Below are positions 51,945 to 60,995 of a stretch of 64,000 nucleotides of DNA, piece by piece. The position numbers and the translations under genes were made by a program. Where the stretch lies: positions 2,987,001-3,051,000 of the forward strand of contig NZ_JAUSQV010000001.1 in assembly GCF_030811475.1 (NCBI RefSeq), in the 5' to 3' direction. The notes under the pieces were generated by a model. That model worked only from the letters and a program-made list of their open reading frames with translations, made no database searches and was not told the DNA's origin. Each line of letters begins with the position of its first letter. Position 1 is the stretch's first letter. Source of the stretch: Nakamurella flavida (GTDB lineage: Bacteria; Actinomycetota; Actinomycetes; Mycobacteriales; Nakamurellaceae).

Positions 51945-54059
51945 TCAGCCCGCCGGGACGCCGACCGACGGCGTGGACGGCGGTGCTGACGAAACTGACG
52001 ACGCTGACGCAGACGGGGCAGCGGGAGCGGTGGACGTCGGCGCCGGAGTGGTGGGCACTGCAGTGGTCGGCGCCGCCGTGGTCAGGACAGGACCGGTCGG
52101 GACCGCGGCGGTCGGCGCGGGGGCCGTCGGGACCGCGTTGGTCGGCGCAGGAACGGTCGGCGCAGGAACGGTCGGGACCGGTCGCACCTCGGACGGTGCC
52201 TCCGTGGTCGCCACGGACTGCGGTTCGACCACCTGCGACCGGGCTGCGGCCACCCGGACCGTGCGGCATCCGAGGAGGGTGTTGTCCCCGCCGCTGGTGC
52301 TGATCCCGTAGGCGCACACCGTGCTCTCGCCCGCAGGCAGGGACACGGTGCGGTTGTAGCCGTGGTTGCCGGCCACTCCCGTCACCCGGTTCACGTCCGT
52401 CCGGACGTCGTCGGCGGTGAAGGCGGTCCCCACCTGCCCGCCGGCACCGCGCACGTAGATGTGCACGGGGATCGAGGCGCTCGCGTTCTGCGGGTCGTAG
52501 GTCCACCCGGCGACCCTGGCCGTGTTCCCCGAGACCTGGACGTCGTCCAGCGCGCCGACGGTCGGCGCGGGTTGCACGGTCAACGTGCGGCAGCCGATCA
52601 GCTCGTTCGGCGTCCACGGGTTGACTCCGATGCCGTACGCGCACACCGTCGTCGGTCCCGCCCCGGCCGTCGGCACCGTCCCGGAGAAGCCGCGGTCACC
52701 GCCGGCCCAGGGGAACGCCGCCGACACATCGGCCCGCGCCCCGCCCGTGGTCAGCGGGGTGCCCCGGGTCCCGGCCGGGCCCGTCACGTAGACGTGCACC
52801 TGCTGACGCGCGCCCGGGGCGCTGCCGTCGGCGGCCCAGCCGGCCACCGAGATACCGGACGGGGTCTGCCCGACGCCGTCGAGCGACCCCACCGGTCCGA
52901 GCGTCAGCGTCCTGCAGCCCAGCGCCGTGTTCCCGGTGCCGCGCCCGATGTTCAACGCGAACGCGCAGTAGGTGTGCACCCCGTTGCCGTTCTGCGGGAC
53001 GGTCGCCGTGAAGCCGAAACGACCCACCGTCCCGTAGACCCGGTTGACGTCGTCGCGGGTCTGATCGGCGAAGAATCCCGGGTACCCGACGGTGCCCTTC
53101 GGGCCGGAGTCGTACACGTGCACCTCGGTGCGACCGTTGATCGCGTCCGGATCCAGCGCCCACCCGGCCACCACGACCGAGCGCGACGACACGGAAGCCG
53201 CGTCCGCCGACCCCGCCGGGTTGCGCCCTGCCTCGCCGGCCGCCGGATCGGTCGGCACGCTCGTGCAGGCCAGGGCACCGGCACCGCCGCCGGGCACCCA
53301 CGGCAGATCCACCGCCGGGGCGTCCGCGTTGCTGTCCACGTACGTGGTGGCCTGGGCCTCCCACTTCGCGTAGTACTCCGGGTAGTTGCTGCGCTGCACG
53401 GCATTCGCCGCGTACGTCGGCGACATGGTCTGCCAGCCCGCGATGTCCAGCAGGCCGGACGTCGGAGCTGCGCTGCGGGAACCGCCGAAGAACGCCATCG
53501 CCTCCCACCGCGGATCCAGCAAGCGCTGCACCACACCCTCGGGATCCGTCACCCCGGTGCTCTGCCCGTAGTTGCCCCACCCCGACGACGGGCGCTGCTG
53601 GTACAGGCCGATCGAATCGGTGTCGGAAGCGCCGTCGCGGGATCCGAACCGGTCGTGCGGGTACTTCAGCGACAGCTTCGTCACCCCCAGCCAGTACGCC
53701 CGACCCGGGGAGGACCACGACGCGCCCTGCGTGCTGGACCCGTCGTTGGCCAGGTTGCGGATGGAGGACTCCTGGAACATCACCATCACCGCCACGATCT
53801 GGCCCAGGCGCGGCACGCCCATCGTCTTCGCCACCCCGATGGTCGTGCGGACGGCAGCCCGCCCCGAGGACTGCACGGGTTCGCCGGCGCCGCTCTGGCC
53901 CACCGAACAGGCGGCCGCCGCGGCAGCACGGACGGGCACGGGCGCGGGTGCGGCCGCGGCCGGGGAGGCCACCGACAGGAGACCGGCGACCAGCACGAGG
54001 CCGGTCAGCATGCTCGTCACGGCAGGGGGGCGGCGCAGGGGGCGGAGCGCGAGATGCAC
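51945..54059 (-). CDS. Secreted protein with lysozyme-like N-domain, three extracellular repeats and Pro/Thr tail
   Basis: 704 residues. The signal peptide is clear: basic start, hydrophobic LTGLVLVAGLLSVASPAAA and a cleavage-like Ala-Ala-Ala. Residues ~60-270 contain MVMFQESSIRNLANDGSS and DSIGLYQQRPSSGWGNYGQ, a pattern common in actinobacterial lysozyme/transglycosylase-like secreted proteins. Three ~105-residue repeats follow (~290-610), each with VAGWALDPDA-, VHVYDSG-, DVNRVYG- and GCRTLTL-like segments. The last ~95 residues are Pro/Thr/Ala-rich with PTVPAPTVPAP-type repeats, suiting a cell-wall spacer. No sortase motif or C-terminal helix was seen. Role in cell-wall remodelling or attachment is inferred. 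Confidence 0.78.
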   Translation of the reverse strand: MHLALRPLRRPPAVTSMLTGLVLVAGLLSVASPAAAAPAPVPVRAAAAAACSVGQSGAGEPVQSSGRAAVRTTIGVAKTMGVPRLGQIVAVMVMFQESSIRNLANDGSSTQGASWSSPGRAYWLGVTKLSLKYPHDRFGSRDGASDTDSIGLYQQRPSSGWGNYGQSTGVTDPEGVVQRLLDPRWEAMAFFGGSRSAAPTSGLLDIAGWQTMSPTYAANAVQRSNYPEYYAKWEAQATTYVDSNADAPAVDLPWVPGGGAGALACTSVPTDPAAGEAGRNPAGSADAASVSSRSVVVAGWALDPDAINGRTEVHVYDSGPKGTVGYPGFFADQTRDDVNRVYGTVGRFGFTATVPQNGNGVHTYCAFALNIGRGTGNTALGCRTLTLGPVGSLDGVGQTPSGISVAGWAADGSAPGARQQVHVYVTGPAGTRGTPLTTGGARADVSAAFPWAGGDRGFSGTVPTAGAGPTTVCAYGIGVNPWTPNELIGCRTLTVQPAPTVGALDDVQVSGNTARVAGWTYDPQNASASIPVHIYVRGAGGQVGTAFTADDVRTDVNRVTGVAGNHGYNRTVSLPAGESTVCAYGISTSGGDNTLLGCRTVRVAAARSQVVEPQSVATTEAPSEVRPVPTVPAPTVPAPTNAVPTAPAPTAAVPTGPVLTTAAPTTAVPTTPAPTSTAPAAPSASASSVSSAPPSTPSVGVPAG

Positions 54060-54533
54060 GGGAACTCCCGATGGGGTCGACGGCAGGGACGCGCGGCGTG
54101 CCCCGACGGCGGACTGCGCACCGTCACCCTGTGCTGCGAAGCGTCACAGCAGCGTGAGTGATCGACAGCAGCAGGGAGTTCGGCACACGAGGCCGAGGGA
54201 CCGGACGGGGAGCCGCCGGCGGCGGTGGGCGGCTGCGCTGGACGGTGGGCGGCCGCTCCGCCGGTGAGGGGCAGGACGCGGGCGACGACGTCGGGCCCGG
54301 ATGCGCGCCGGTCGGTCGCCCTTGACCGGCCGGCCGCCCCAGCCTGGCAGGAGGACGGCGCCACGAGACGCTTCTCCAGGTCACCATCTGGTGACGACTG
54401 CGCGCGAGGGACGACCGGACCCGACCCTACGGCCCGTTCCCGCCGTGGGAGGGTGAGCGGGTCGTGCCGTCGCACCACCCCAGGAGGCGCCCGTGTCGAT
54501 CCGCCGAGCACACCGGCCACGAGGACCACGGCG
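54060..54533. other. Divergent intergenic region between the secreted protein and SDR genes
   Basis: This 474-bp gap must hold both promoters. Features seen: TCAC-AGCAGC-GTGA (inverted half-sites) near 54150 and scattered CAGCAG repeats. None matches a known operator well. No gene with proper codon bias is visible. Confidence 0.35.
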
Positions 54534-55307
54534 ATGACCGCGCTGCCGCGGTTCGACATCGCGGGCCGGGTCGCCCTGGTCACCGGGTCCAGCCAGGGCA
54601 TCGGGCTCGCCCTCGCCCAGGGTCTGGCCGAGGCGGGCTGCCGCGTCGTGCTGAACGGGCGGGACGAGGCCAAGCTGCAGCGGGCCCGGGACACCCTGGC
54701 CGAACGCACCGGCGGTGACCTCGTCACCTGTGCGTTCGACGTCACCGACGCCGCGCAGGTCGCCGACGGCATCGCCACCGTGGAGCGTGACGTCGGCCCG
54801 CTGGACATCCTGGTCAACAACACCGGTGCACAGCACCGGGCGCCGCTCGTCGACTTCCCCGACGCCGACTGGTACCGCCTGCTGGAGACCAACCTGACCA
54901 GCGCCTTCCTCGTCGGGCGCGAGGCCGCCCGGGTGATGTCGCCGCGGGGCCACGGCAAGATCGTCAACATCTGCTCGGTGCAGAGCGAGGTGGTCAGGCC
55001 CGGTATCGCGCCGTACGCCGCGACCAAGGGCGGCATGAAGATGCTGACCAAGGGGATGTGCGCGGATCTGGCCCCGTCCGGTATCCAGGTCAACGGCCTG
55101 GGCCCCGGCTACTTCGAGACCGAGTTGACCGCGGCCCTGGTCGCCGACGAGACGTTCTCCGGGTGGGTGCGGGGACGCACCCCGGCCGGCCGGTGGGGGA
55201 AGGTCGACGATCTCGTCGGGGCGCTGGTGTTCCTGGTGTCGCCGGCCGCGGACTTCGTCAACGGCCAGATCCTGTACGTCGACGGCGGAATGCTGTCGGT
55301 CCTGTGA
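54534..55307 (+). CDS. idnO: SDR oxidoreductase, gluconate 5-dehydrogenase-like
   Basis: 257 residues. The cofactor loop TGSSQGIG is at 17-24, DILVNNTGAQHRAPLVDFP mid-protein, the Ser in NICSVQSEVVRPG, Tyr161-Lys165 in YAATKGG, and NGLGPGYFETELTAALV. These match the gluconate 5-dehydrogenase branch of SDRs, which reduce 5-keto-D-gluconate to D-gluconate. GAGGA lies upstream of ATG 54534. The next gene, an L-idonate 5-dehydrogenase-like protein, starts in its stop codon (GTGA). Together they convert L-idonate to D-gluconate via 5-ketogluconate. Symbol by analogy, not proven. Confidence 0.78.
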   Translation: MTALPRFDIAGRVALVTGSSQGIGLALAQGLAEAGCRVVLNGRDEAKLQRARDTLAERTGGDLVTCAFDVTDAAQVADGIATVERDVGPLDILVNNTGAQHRAPLVDFPDADWYRLLETNLTSAFLVGREAARVMSPRGHGKIVNICSVQSEVVRPGIAPYAATKGGMKMLTKGMCADLAPSGIQVNGLGPGYFETELTAALVADETFSGWVRGRTPAGRWGKVDDLVGALVFLVSPAADFVNGQILYVDGGMLSVL

Positions 55308-56350
55308 CGGCCACGGGGACGGGTGCGGACCGGGCCTGCGTGGTGCACGGGGCGGGAGACCTCCGGGTGGAGGGCCGGCCGGCGCGAGCACCCGGCCCGC
55401 ACGAGGTCGCGGTCCGCATCGCCTTCGGCGGCATCTGCGGGTCCGACCTGCACTACTACCACCGCGGCGCCGTCGGCGACTTCGCCGTCCGGGAACCGAT
55501 GGTGCTCGGTCACGAGGTGGTCGGCACGGTCGCCGGGTTCGGCGCGCAGGTCGAGGGCCTGACCGTGGACGACCCGGTCGCCGTCCATCCGGCCACCCCG
55601 TGCGACGACTGCCCGCAGTGCCAGGCCGATCGCCGCCACCTCTGCCCCCGGACCCGCTATCTGGGCAGCGCGGCGGCCTTCCCGCACGTACAGGGCGGCT
55701 TCGCCGAGCGGATCGTCGTGCCCGCGGCCCAGATCCGGGTGCTCCCGGCCGGTCTCGCCCTGGAACGGGCGGTGTTGGCCGAGCCGCTGTCCGTCGCCCT
55801 GCACGCGGTGGCCCGCGCCGGCGAGGTCACCGGGCGCAGTGTGCTGGTCACCGGGGCCGGACCGATCGGCTGCCTGGTCGTCGCCGCGCTGGTCGTCGCC
55901 GGTGCCCGCTCGGTGATCGTCAGCGACATGCAGGACGCCGCCCTGGCTGTCGCCACCGCCGTCGGCGCCACCGGCACCGTGCGTGCCGACCGACCGGACG
56001 ACCCCGGGTGGCCCGCCGAGGTCGACATCGCGGTCGAGGCCTCCGGAACGGCCCCGGGTCTGGACACCTGCGTGCGCCGCGTCTCGCGCGGCGGCGTCGT
56101 GGTCCAGCTCGGGCTGCTGCCCCCCGGGGACGTGCCGTTCACCGGGAACCTGCTGGTCACCCGCGAGATCGACCTGCGAGGTGCGTTCCGCTTCGACCAC
56201 GAGTTCGACCGGGCCCTCGATCTGCTGGCCGGCGACCTGCCGGTCGGCCCGGTGGTCACGCAGATCGTCCCGCTCGCCGACGCGCGGGCCGCCTTCGAGC
56301 TGGCCGGCGACCGGTCGCGGGCGTCCAAGGTGCTGCTCGACCTGCGCTGA
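55304..56350 (+). CDS. idnD: Zinc-dependent alcohol dehydrogenase, L-idonate 5-dehydrogenase-like
   Basis: 348 residues of the medium-chain family. Catalytic zinc ligands: Cys in GGICGSDLHYYHRGAVGDF and His-Glu in LGHEVVG. Structural zinc cysteines: CDDCPQCQADRRHLC. The cofactor loop is VTGAGPIGCLVVAAL. YLGSAAAFPHVQGGFAERI is characteristic of IdnD. It oxidises L-idonate to 5-ketogluconate. GTG 55304 overlaps the SDR stop. No idonate transporter or gluconate kinase lies beside it, so the supply of substrate is unclear. Confidence 0.82.
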   Translation: MTATGTGADRACVVHGAGDLRVEGRPARAPGPHEVAVRIAFGGICGSDLHYYHRGAVGDFAVREPMVLGHEVVGTVAGFGAQVEGLTVDDPVAVHPATPCDDCPQCQADRRHLCPRTRYLGSAAAFPHVQGGFAERIVVPAAQIRVLPAGLALERAVLAEPLSVALHAVARAGEVTGRSVLVTGAGPIGCLVVAALVVAGARSVIVSDMQDAALAVATAVGATGTVRADRPDDPGWPAEVDIAVEASGTAPGLDTCVRRVSRGGVVVQLGLLPPGDVPFTGNLLVTREIDLRGAFRFDHEFDRALDLLAGDLPVGPVVTQIVPLADARAAFELAGDRSRASKVLLDLR

Positions 56351-56549
56351 GCGTGTCCGGCCCGCGCCGAACGGCGTGGATCCGCCCCGAACGATGGCGG
56401 AGATGCCGGACCATGACTGTGCGTCGCAGCAGAATCGACCCGCGGGGATGATGACGTGGCGGCACCGGCGGAGTTCACTCGGGTTGTCCCCCATCGACGC
56501 GTGTCCGTCCGCGTCGAGAGGTCCGGGACCCAGCCTCCGGGGGAACACC

Positions 56550-57629
56550 ATGGTCTGTGCGACGTCACCTCCGGAACACGCCGACGACGTGTGCACCGAC
56601 GCCGCGGCGACGGAGGCCCAGCGGCTGGCCGCCGTCTACCGCTACGAGATCCTCGACTCCCCGCGCGCGGCGACCTTCGACCGCATCACCGCGTTGGCCG
56701 CCCGGGTCTTCCGGGTGCCGGTGGCCGCCATCTCCATGGTCGACGCCGACCGCGTCTGGTTCGCCTCCTGTGACGGCATGCCGGTGACGCAGACCCCCCG
56801 GGAGCCGGGGCTCTGTGCGACCACCATCCTGTCGCCCGTGCCGCGGGTGGTGCCGGATCTCCGCGTCGACGAGGACGCCCGGGACAACTCGCTGGTCACC
56901 TCCGGCGCCGTCCGTTTCTACGCCGGTGCGCCGTTGCGGACCGCGGACGGCCACAACATCGGTGCGCTGTGTCTGCTGGACACCGAGCCGCGCACACTCG
57001 ACGCCGCCGACGTGGAGAACCTCGCCGATCTCGCCGCCCTGGTGGTCACCGAGCTGGAACTGCGCCTGCGCACCCGGCAGGAGGTGGCCGCGGTCCGCCG
57101 GACCATGGCCCGCGAGCACCGCCGGCTGCGCCTGCTGTCCGTCACCGACCCGTTGACCGGCATCGCCAACCGTCGGGCGCTCACCGAGGGTCTGGCCCTG
57201 GCCCTGGCCGAGGATCTCGACGTCGAGCGGCCCATCTCCCTGGTGCTGGCCGACCTGGACCACTTCAAGTCCATCAACGACCGGTACGGGCACGGCACCG
57301 GCGACAGGGTGCTGACCGCGGTCGCCGAATGCCTGGGACGGCAGGTCCGGGACGGCGACCTGGTCGCGCGGTTCGGCGGCGAGGAGTTCATCACCCTGCT
57401 CAACGCCACCTCGCGGCAGGACGCGGTCGGCTGGGCCGAGCGAACCCGCGAGGCTCTGGCCGATCTCGTCGTGGACGGAGTCCCGGCGCGGGTGACCGCA
57501 TCGTTCGGGGTCGCCACCCATGACGGCAGCGAATCCGCCGACGACCTCATCCACCGGGCTGATCTGGCGCTCTACCAGGCCAAACGATCCGGCCGGAACC
57601 GCGTCCGCGCTGCCGATCCGGCCGCCTGA
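56550..57629 (+). CDS. GAF-GGDEF diguanylate cyclase
   Basis: 359 residues from ATG 56550 (GGGGGAA upstream). The N-terminal GAF domain (~20-190) has YRYEILDSPRAATFDRITALA and GALCLLDTEPRTL. The GGDEF domain (~205-350) has DPLTGIANRRALTEGL, ADLDHFKSINDRYGH and the active-site variant FGGEEF. An inhibitory-site RDGD stands five residues before the motif, so product inhibition is likely. It should make cyclic di-GMP in response to a GAF ligand or redox cue. No membrane segment. It stands alone, 200 bp after the idonate genes. Confidence 0.92.
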   Translation: MVCATSPPEHADDVCTDAAATEAQRLAAVYRYEILDSPRAATFDRITALAARVFRVPVAAISMVDADRVWFASCDGMPVTQTPREPGLCATTILSPVPRVVPDLRVDEDARDNSLVTSGAVRFYAGAPLRTADGHNIGALCLLDTEPRTLDAADVENLADLAALVVTELELRLRTRQEVAAVRRTMAREHRRLRLLSVTDPLTGIANRRALTEGLALALAEDLDVERPISLVLADLDHFKSINDRYGHGTGDRVLTAVAECLGRQVRDGDLVARFGGEEFITLLNATSRQDAVGWAERTREALADLVVDGVPARVTASFGVATHDGSESADDLIHRADLALYQAKRSGRNRVRAADPAA

Positions 57630-57634
57630 CCGGT

Positions 57635-57662
57635 CCGCGGCACTGCGCGCCCCGAGCCGCGG
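57635..57662. terminator. Hairpin between convergent GGDEF and DHA2 genes
   Basis: CCGCGGC and GCCGCGG pair perfectly over 7 bp with a 14-base loop in the 35-bp gap between convergent stops. No U tract; a weak bidirectional terminator at best. Confidence 0.4.
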
Positions 57663-57664
57663 GC

Positions 57665-59152
57665 TCAGCCGCCGAGCGACGCCGCGTGGGTGCCGGTCCG
57701 GCGCTTCTGGATGACGATGTCGAGGACCGCGACGGCCAGGGCGACCACCAGGAACCCGATGGCCACGAGCAGGCCGCCCTGCAGTGCCGGCGGGTAGTCG
57801 CCGCGGCTGTCGTCGAGCTGGGCGTAGAAGATCGAGCCGACCGCGGCGATGCCGACAGCAGCGCCGATGCGCTGACCGACCTGCAGCAGGCCGCCGGCCG
57901 TCCCGCCCTGCTCGACCGGCACCTGCGACAGGGTGATGGTCTGGTTGGGCGAGATGACCAGCCCCGAACCCAGCCCCGCGACGATCAGCGACGGCAGCAG
58001 GGCCCAGCCGATGCCGGTGCCCGGCACGAGGTGGACGGTCAGCAGGATGCCGAGGTACCCGACGACCACCCCGACCAGGCCGACCCCGACCAGCGGCCGA
58101 CCGAAGCGGTGGACCACCCGGCCGGCGAAGGCCGCGGCCACGCCGGAGGCGATCGCGAACGGCATGGTGACCAGGCCGGCCATCAGGGCCGAGTAGCCCT
58201 CGCCGAACTGGAGCAGCAGGGTGATCAGGAAGAACAGCGGGGTGAAGCCGGCGAAGTAGGCGGCGATCATCGAGCTGCCGAAGGAGAACGACCGCAGGCG
58301 GAACAGCTTGAGGTCGACCAGCGGCTCCTTGCCGTGGGCCAGGTACCGGCGCTCCCACAGGATGAACACCACGAGCAGCGCGGCGGCCAGCGGCAGCAGC
58401 AGCCACTTGGTCGACCCCGTCCACTGCCGTTCCTGGACGAACGGCAGCAGCAGCGCCACCACGCCGAGACCGAGCAGCAGCACGCCGACCGGGTCGTAGT
58501 CGCGGCGGCCGGCCGGGCCGCCCTCGCGGCCGGGGATCAGCTTCATGGCCAGCGGCAGGGCCGCAATGCCGATGGGCAGGTTCACCAGGAAGACCCAGCG
58601 CCAGCCGTCGGTCTCGCCGAACACCTGGATGAGCACACCGCCGATGACCGGCCCGAGCGCGGTGGAGATGCCGACGACCGCGCCGAGCAGGCCGAACGCC
58701 TTGCCGCGCTCGGCGCCGCGGAACATCTGCTGGATCAACGCGGACACCTGGGGGGTGATCATGCCGCCGGCCAGCCCCTGCACCAGGCGCGCGATGACCA
58801 GCACCGTCGCGGTCGGCGCCGCGCCGCAGGCCAGGCTGGCCAGGGTGAACGCGACGAGGCCGATCATGAACATCTTGCGGCGGCCCAGCACGTCACCCCA
58901 GCGGCCGGCCGGGACGAGCAGCAGCCCGAACGTCAGCGCGTACCCGGAGAGCACCCACTGGATCTGCGAGCCGGAGGCACCCAGCCCGTCGGTGATGGAC
59001 TTCAGCGCGACGTTCACGATGGAGACGTCCAGCAGGACCATGAAGCTGCCGATCAGGCAGACCGCGAGGGCCTTCCAGCGGCGGGGATCGGGAGCGTCGG
59101 TGTCGGCGGGGGCGCCGGCGGGGGCACCGGCGGCGGAGCGGGGGGCGGTCAC
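57665..59152 (-). CDS. MFS drug exporter, DHA2 family (14 helices)
   Basis: 495 residues. WKALAVCLIGSFMVLLDVSIVNVALKSI (helix 1), IQWVLSGYALTFGLLLVPAGRWGD with GRRKMF (motif A), and IARLVQGLAGGMITPQVSALIQQMF with GPVIGGVL (motif C) define a DHA2 drug:proton antiporter. About 14 membrane helices are visible. GTG 59152 is the first start after the last in-frame non-coding stretch, though its ribosome-binding site is distant. No TetR/MarR-type regulator lies beside it. Cargo unknown. Confidence 0.9.
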   Translation of the reverse strand: MTAPRSAAGAPAGAPADTDAPDPRRWKALAVCLIGSFMVLLDVSIVNVALKSITDGLGASGSQIQWVLSGYALTFGLLLVPAGRWGDVLGRRKMFMIGLVAFTLASLACGAAPTATVLVIARLVQGLAGGMITPQVSALIQQMFRGAERGKAFGLLGAVVGISTALGPVIGGVLIQVFGETDGWRWVFLVNLPIGIAALPLAMKLIPGREGGPAGRRDYDPVGVLLLGLGVVALLLPFVQERQWTGSTKWLLLPLAAALLVVFILWERRYLAHGKEPLVDLKLFRLRSFSFGSSMIAAYFAGFTPLFFLITLLLQFGEGYSALMAGLVTMPFAIASGVAAAFAGRVVHRFGRPLVGVGLVGVVVGYLGILLTVHLVPGTGIGWALLPSLIVAGLGSGLVISPNQTITLSQVPVEQGGTAGGLLQVGQRIGAAVGIAAVGSIFYAQLDDSRGDYPPALQGGLLVAIGFLVVALAVAVLDIVIQKRRTGTHAASLGG

Positions 59153-59324
59153 CGGACCATCTTGCCGCTCCTTCGCACGGGTAAAGGACGTACGGTCGGC
59201 CCCCGGTTTCGGGGAACGACCGGCGGGTTGCCGCGACACGCCGGGCGTTCGGCGTCCTGGGCTGGTCCGTCGGGGACGAAGATCACCCGTTCGCGCAGGG
59301 CGGGTCGGCCCCGGGCGCCGGCGG

Positions 59325-60914
59325 TCACCGCACCAGCGCCGCTACCAGATCGCCGTCCTCGACCCGGTCCCAGGCGTCGGTGAAGTCGTCCAGCGCGCCG
59401 TGGGCCAGCGCCTCCTCGAAGGCGTGCAGCCGACCGAACACGAACCCGGCGACGCCGTCCGTGCCGGGGTCCGTCGAGAGCTCGGTCAGCAGGGCGGAGG
59501 CCCGGGCCGAGGCCCGGTACTCGTCCAACGACTCCTCGACCTCCTCCAGGGAGGCGGCCAGCAGCACGGCGTCCTCGCCGAGCGACGGGGCCAGGGCCTC
59601 GATGGTCAGGCGCAGGGCCACCGTCCCCGACCGGACCACCCGGACGTTCTCCGGCCGGCCCGGATCGGCGAGCAGGGCGTCGGAGCCCTCCCGCAGCTGG
59701 TCCCAGGCCTGACCCAGCAGGACCGGCAGTTCGCCCGACGCGGGCCGGGCGGCGCGACGGCGCCGGGCCGAACCCGCGACCGCCTCGTCCAGACCGCGGA
59801 GGACCTCGAGGTACTCCGGGGTGTCGACGAGGTCGGCGACCTGCGCCGCGGCCGCCTCGGCCCGGGTGGCCAGGGTGCGGGTGAGCACGGCGCGCCCCTG
59901 GCGGGCGTAGTCCTCCGGCTCGTCGGACAGCTGGGCGATGAGCCGCCGGTGCGTGTGGTGCACGGTCTGCGCCGCGGCCAGGTCGTCGGCGACGACGGTC
60001 GCCCGCTCGAGAAGCCCGTCGACGCGGCCGAGCACCGGATGGCAGACCCCGAGCAGGGCCCGCGCGGAGGTGAGCGCGGCGGCCGCCTCCTCCGCGGCGC
60101 CGTCCACCCCCTCCCGGACCCCGCGGTCCGCGGTCAGCAGCGCGGTCCGGGTCCGGTCGAGCGCATCCGCGACCACCGCCCCGGCGGTCCGATCCGGGGC
60201 GTCCTTCTTCTTCCCCTTGGTCGTGCCGACCGTCGGCGGGTTCAGCGCCCGGCCCACCTTGGACGCCGACGACGCCGGCCGGGCCCCGGCCGACCGCAGC
60301 TCGTCGACGACGGCGGCCAGCTGCTCCCGGGTGCCGTCGACCAGTTCCACCTCGACCTCGCGCCAGTGCTGGGCGCCGGCGGACCCGTCGCGCCCGGTGA
60401 GGTCGGTGGCGGTGACCGCGTCGTCCGCCACCTCCACGAGGACCGCGCCGTCGGCGTTCAGCAGGTGGTGCACGGTGCGGCGGGTCTGCAGGCGGGCCAC
60501 CGGCCGCAGCTCGCGGCCCCGCGCCATGCCGCGGACCAGGCGGTCCAGTTCGGCCGGGACCTGCCCGGCGTCGTGGTCGGTGAGCGGGACGGCGACCTCC
60601 GTCCGGCCCCCGGCGACCCGGGGCAGCTTCAGGTGCCACCCGAAGTCGTGCCCTCCGGTCCGCCGCCGCAGGGTGAGCTTGGCGGCGAGCAGGTCGAGCC
60701 CGGCCGTGTCGTAGTAGGTGGCGTCCAGCTGGAAGGTCTCCGGTGCGGCACTGCCCGTCACCCCGGCCGCGGCCAGGGCGGGCCGGCCGTCCAGCGGGGG
60801 CAGTCCCGCACCGCCGTCGAACTCGAGCTTCGTCTCGATCTCCACGGTGCGCGTGGGGGTGCGACGCGTGGCGGGGTCGGTGGATGCGGGGAGGGACGAG
60901 TCGGAACGGGCCAT
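59325..60914 (-). CDS. CYTH-CHAD domain protein
   Basis: 529 residues. The N-terminal CYTH domain (~20-220) has VEIETKLEF (ExExK motif), YYDTAGLDLLAAKLTLRRR and WHLKLPRV. The CHAD domain (~250-529) is helical with HHTHRRLIAQL-type conserved histidines and VRVVRSGTVALRLTIEAL. CYTH proteins bind triphosphates, and CHAD domains bind polyphosphate, so a polyphosphate-granule or inorganic-triphosphate role is expected. ATG 60914 is the first Met. It lies 80 bp after the J-like gene on the same strand. Confidence 0.92.
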   Translation of the reverse strand: MARSDSSLPASTDPATRRTPTRTVEIETKLEFDGGAGLPPLDGRPALAAAGVTGSAAPETFQLDATYYDTAGLDLLAAKLTLRRRTGGHDFGWHLKLPRVAGGRTEVAVPLTDHDAGQVPAELDRLVRGMARGRELRPVARLQTRRTVHHLLNADGAVLVEVADDAVTATDLTGRDGSAGAQHWREVEVELVDGTREQLAAVVDELRSAGARPASSASKVGRALNPPTVGTTKGKKKDAPDRTAGAVVADALDRTRTALLTADRGVREGVDGAAEEAAAALTSARALLGVCHPVLGRVDGLLERATVVADDLAAAQTVHHTHRRLIAQLSDEPEDYARQGRAVLTRTLATRAEAAAAQVADLVDTPEYLEVLRGLDEAVAGSARRRRAARPASGELPVLLGQAWDQLREGSDALLADPGRPENVRVVRSGTVALRLTIEALAPSLGEDAVLLAASLEEVEESLDEYRASARASALLTELSTDPGTDGVAGFVFGRLHAFEEALAHGALDDFTDAWDRVEDGDLVAALVR

Positions 60915-60995
60915 GGGACGGTCGTACCGCGTCCGGGGGGATTCGGCCAGGGGGGCGCGCGGGTGGGTGATCCACTCGAGACCGGACGGGGCGGC

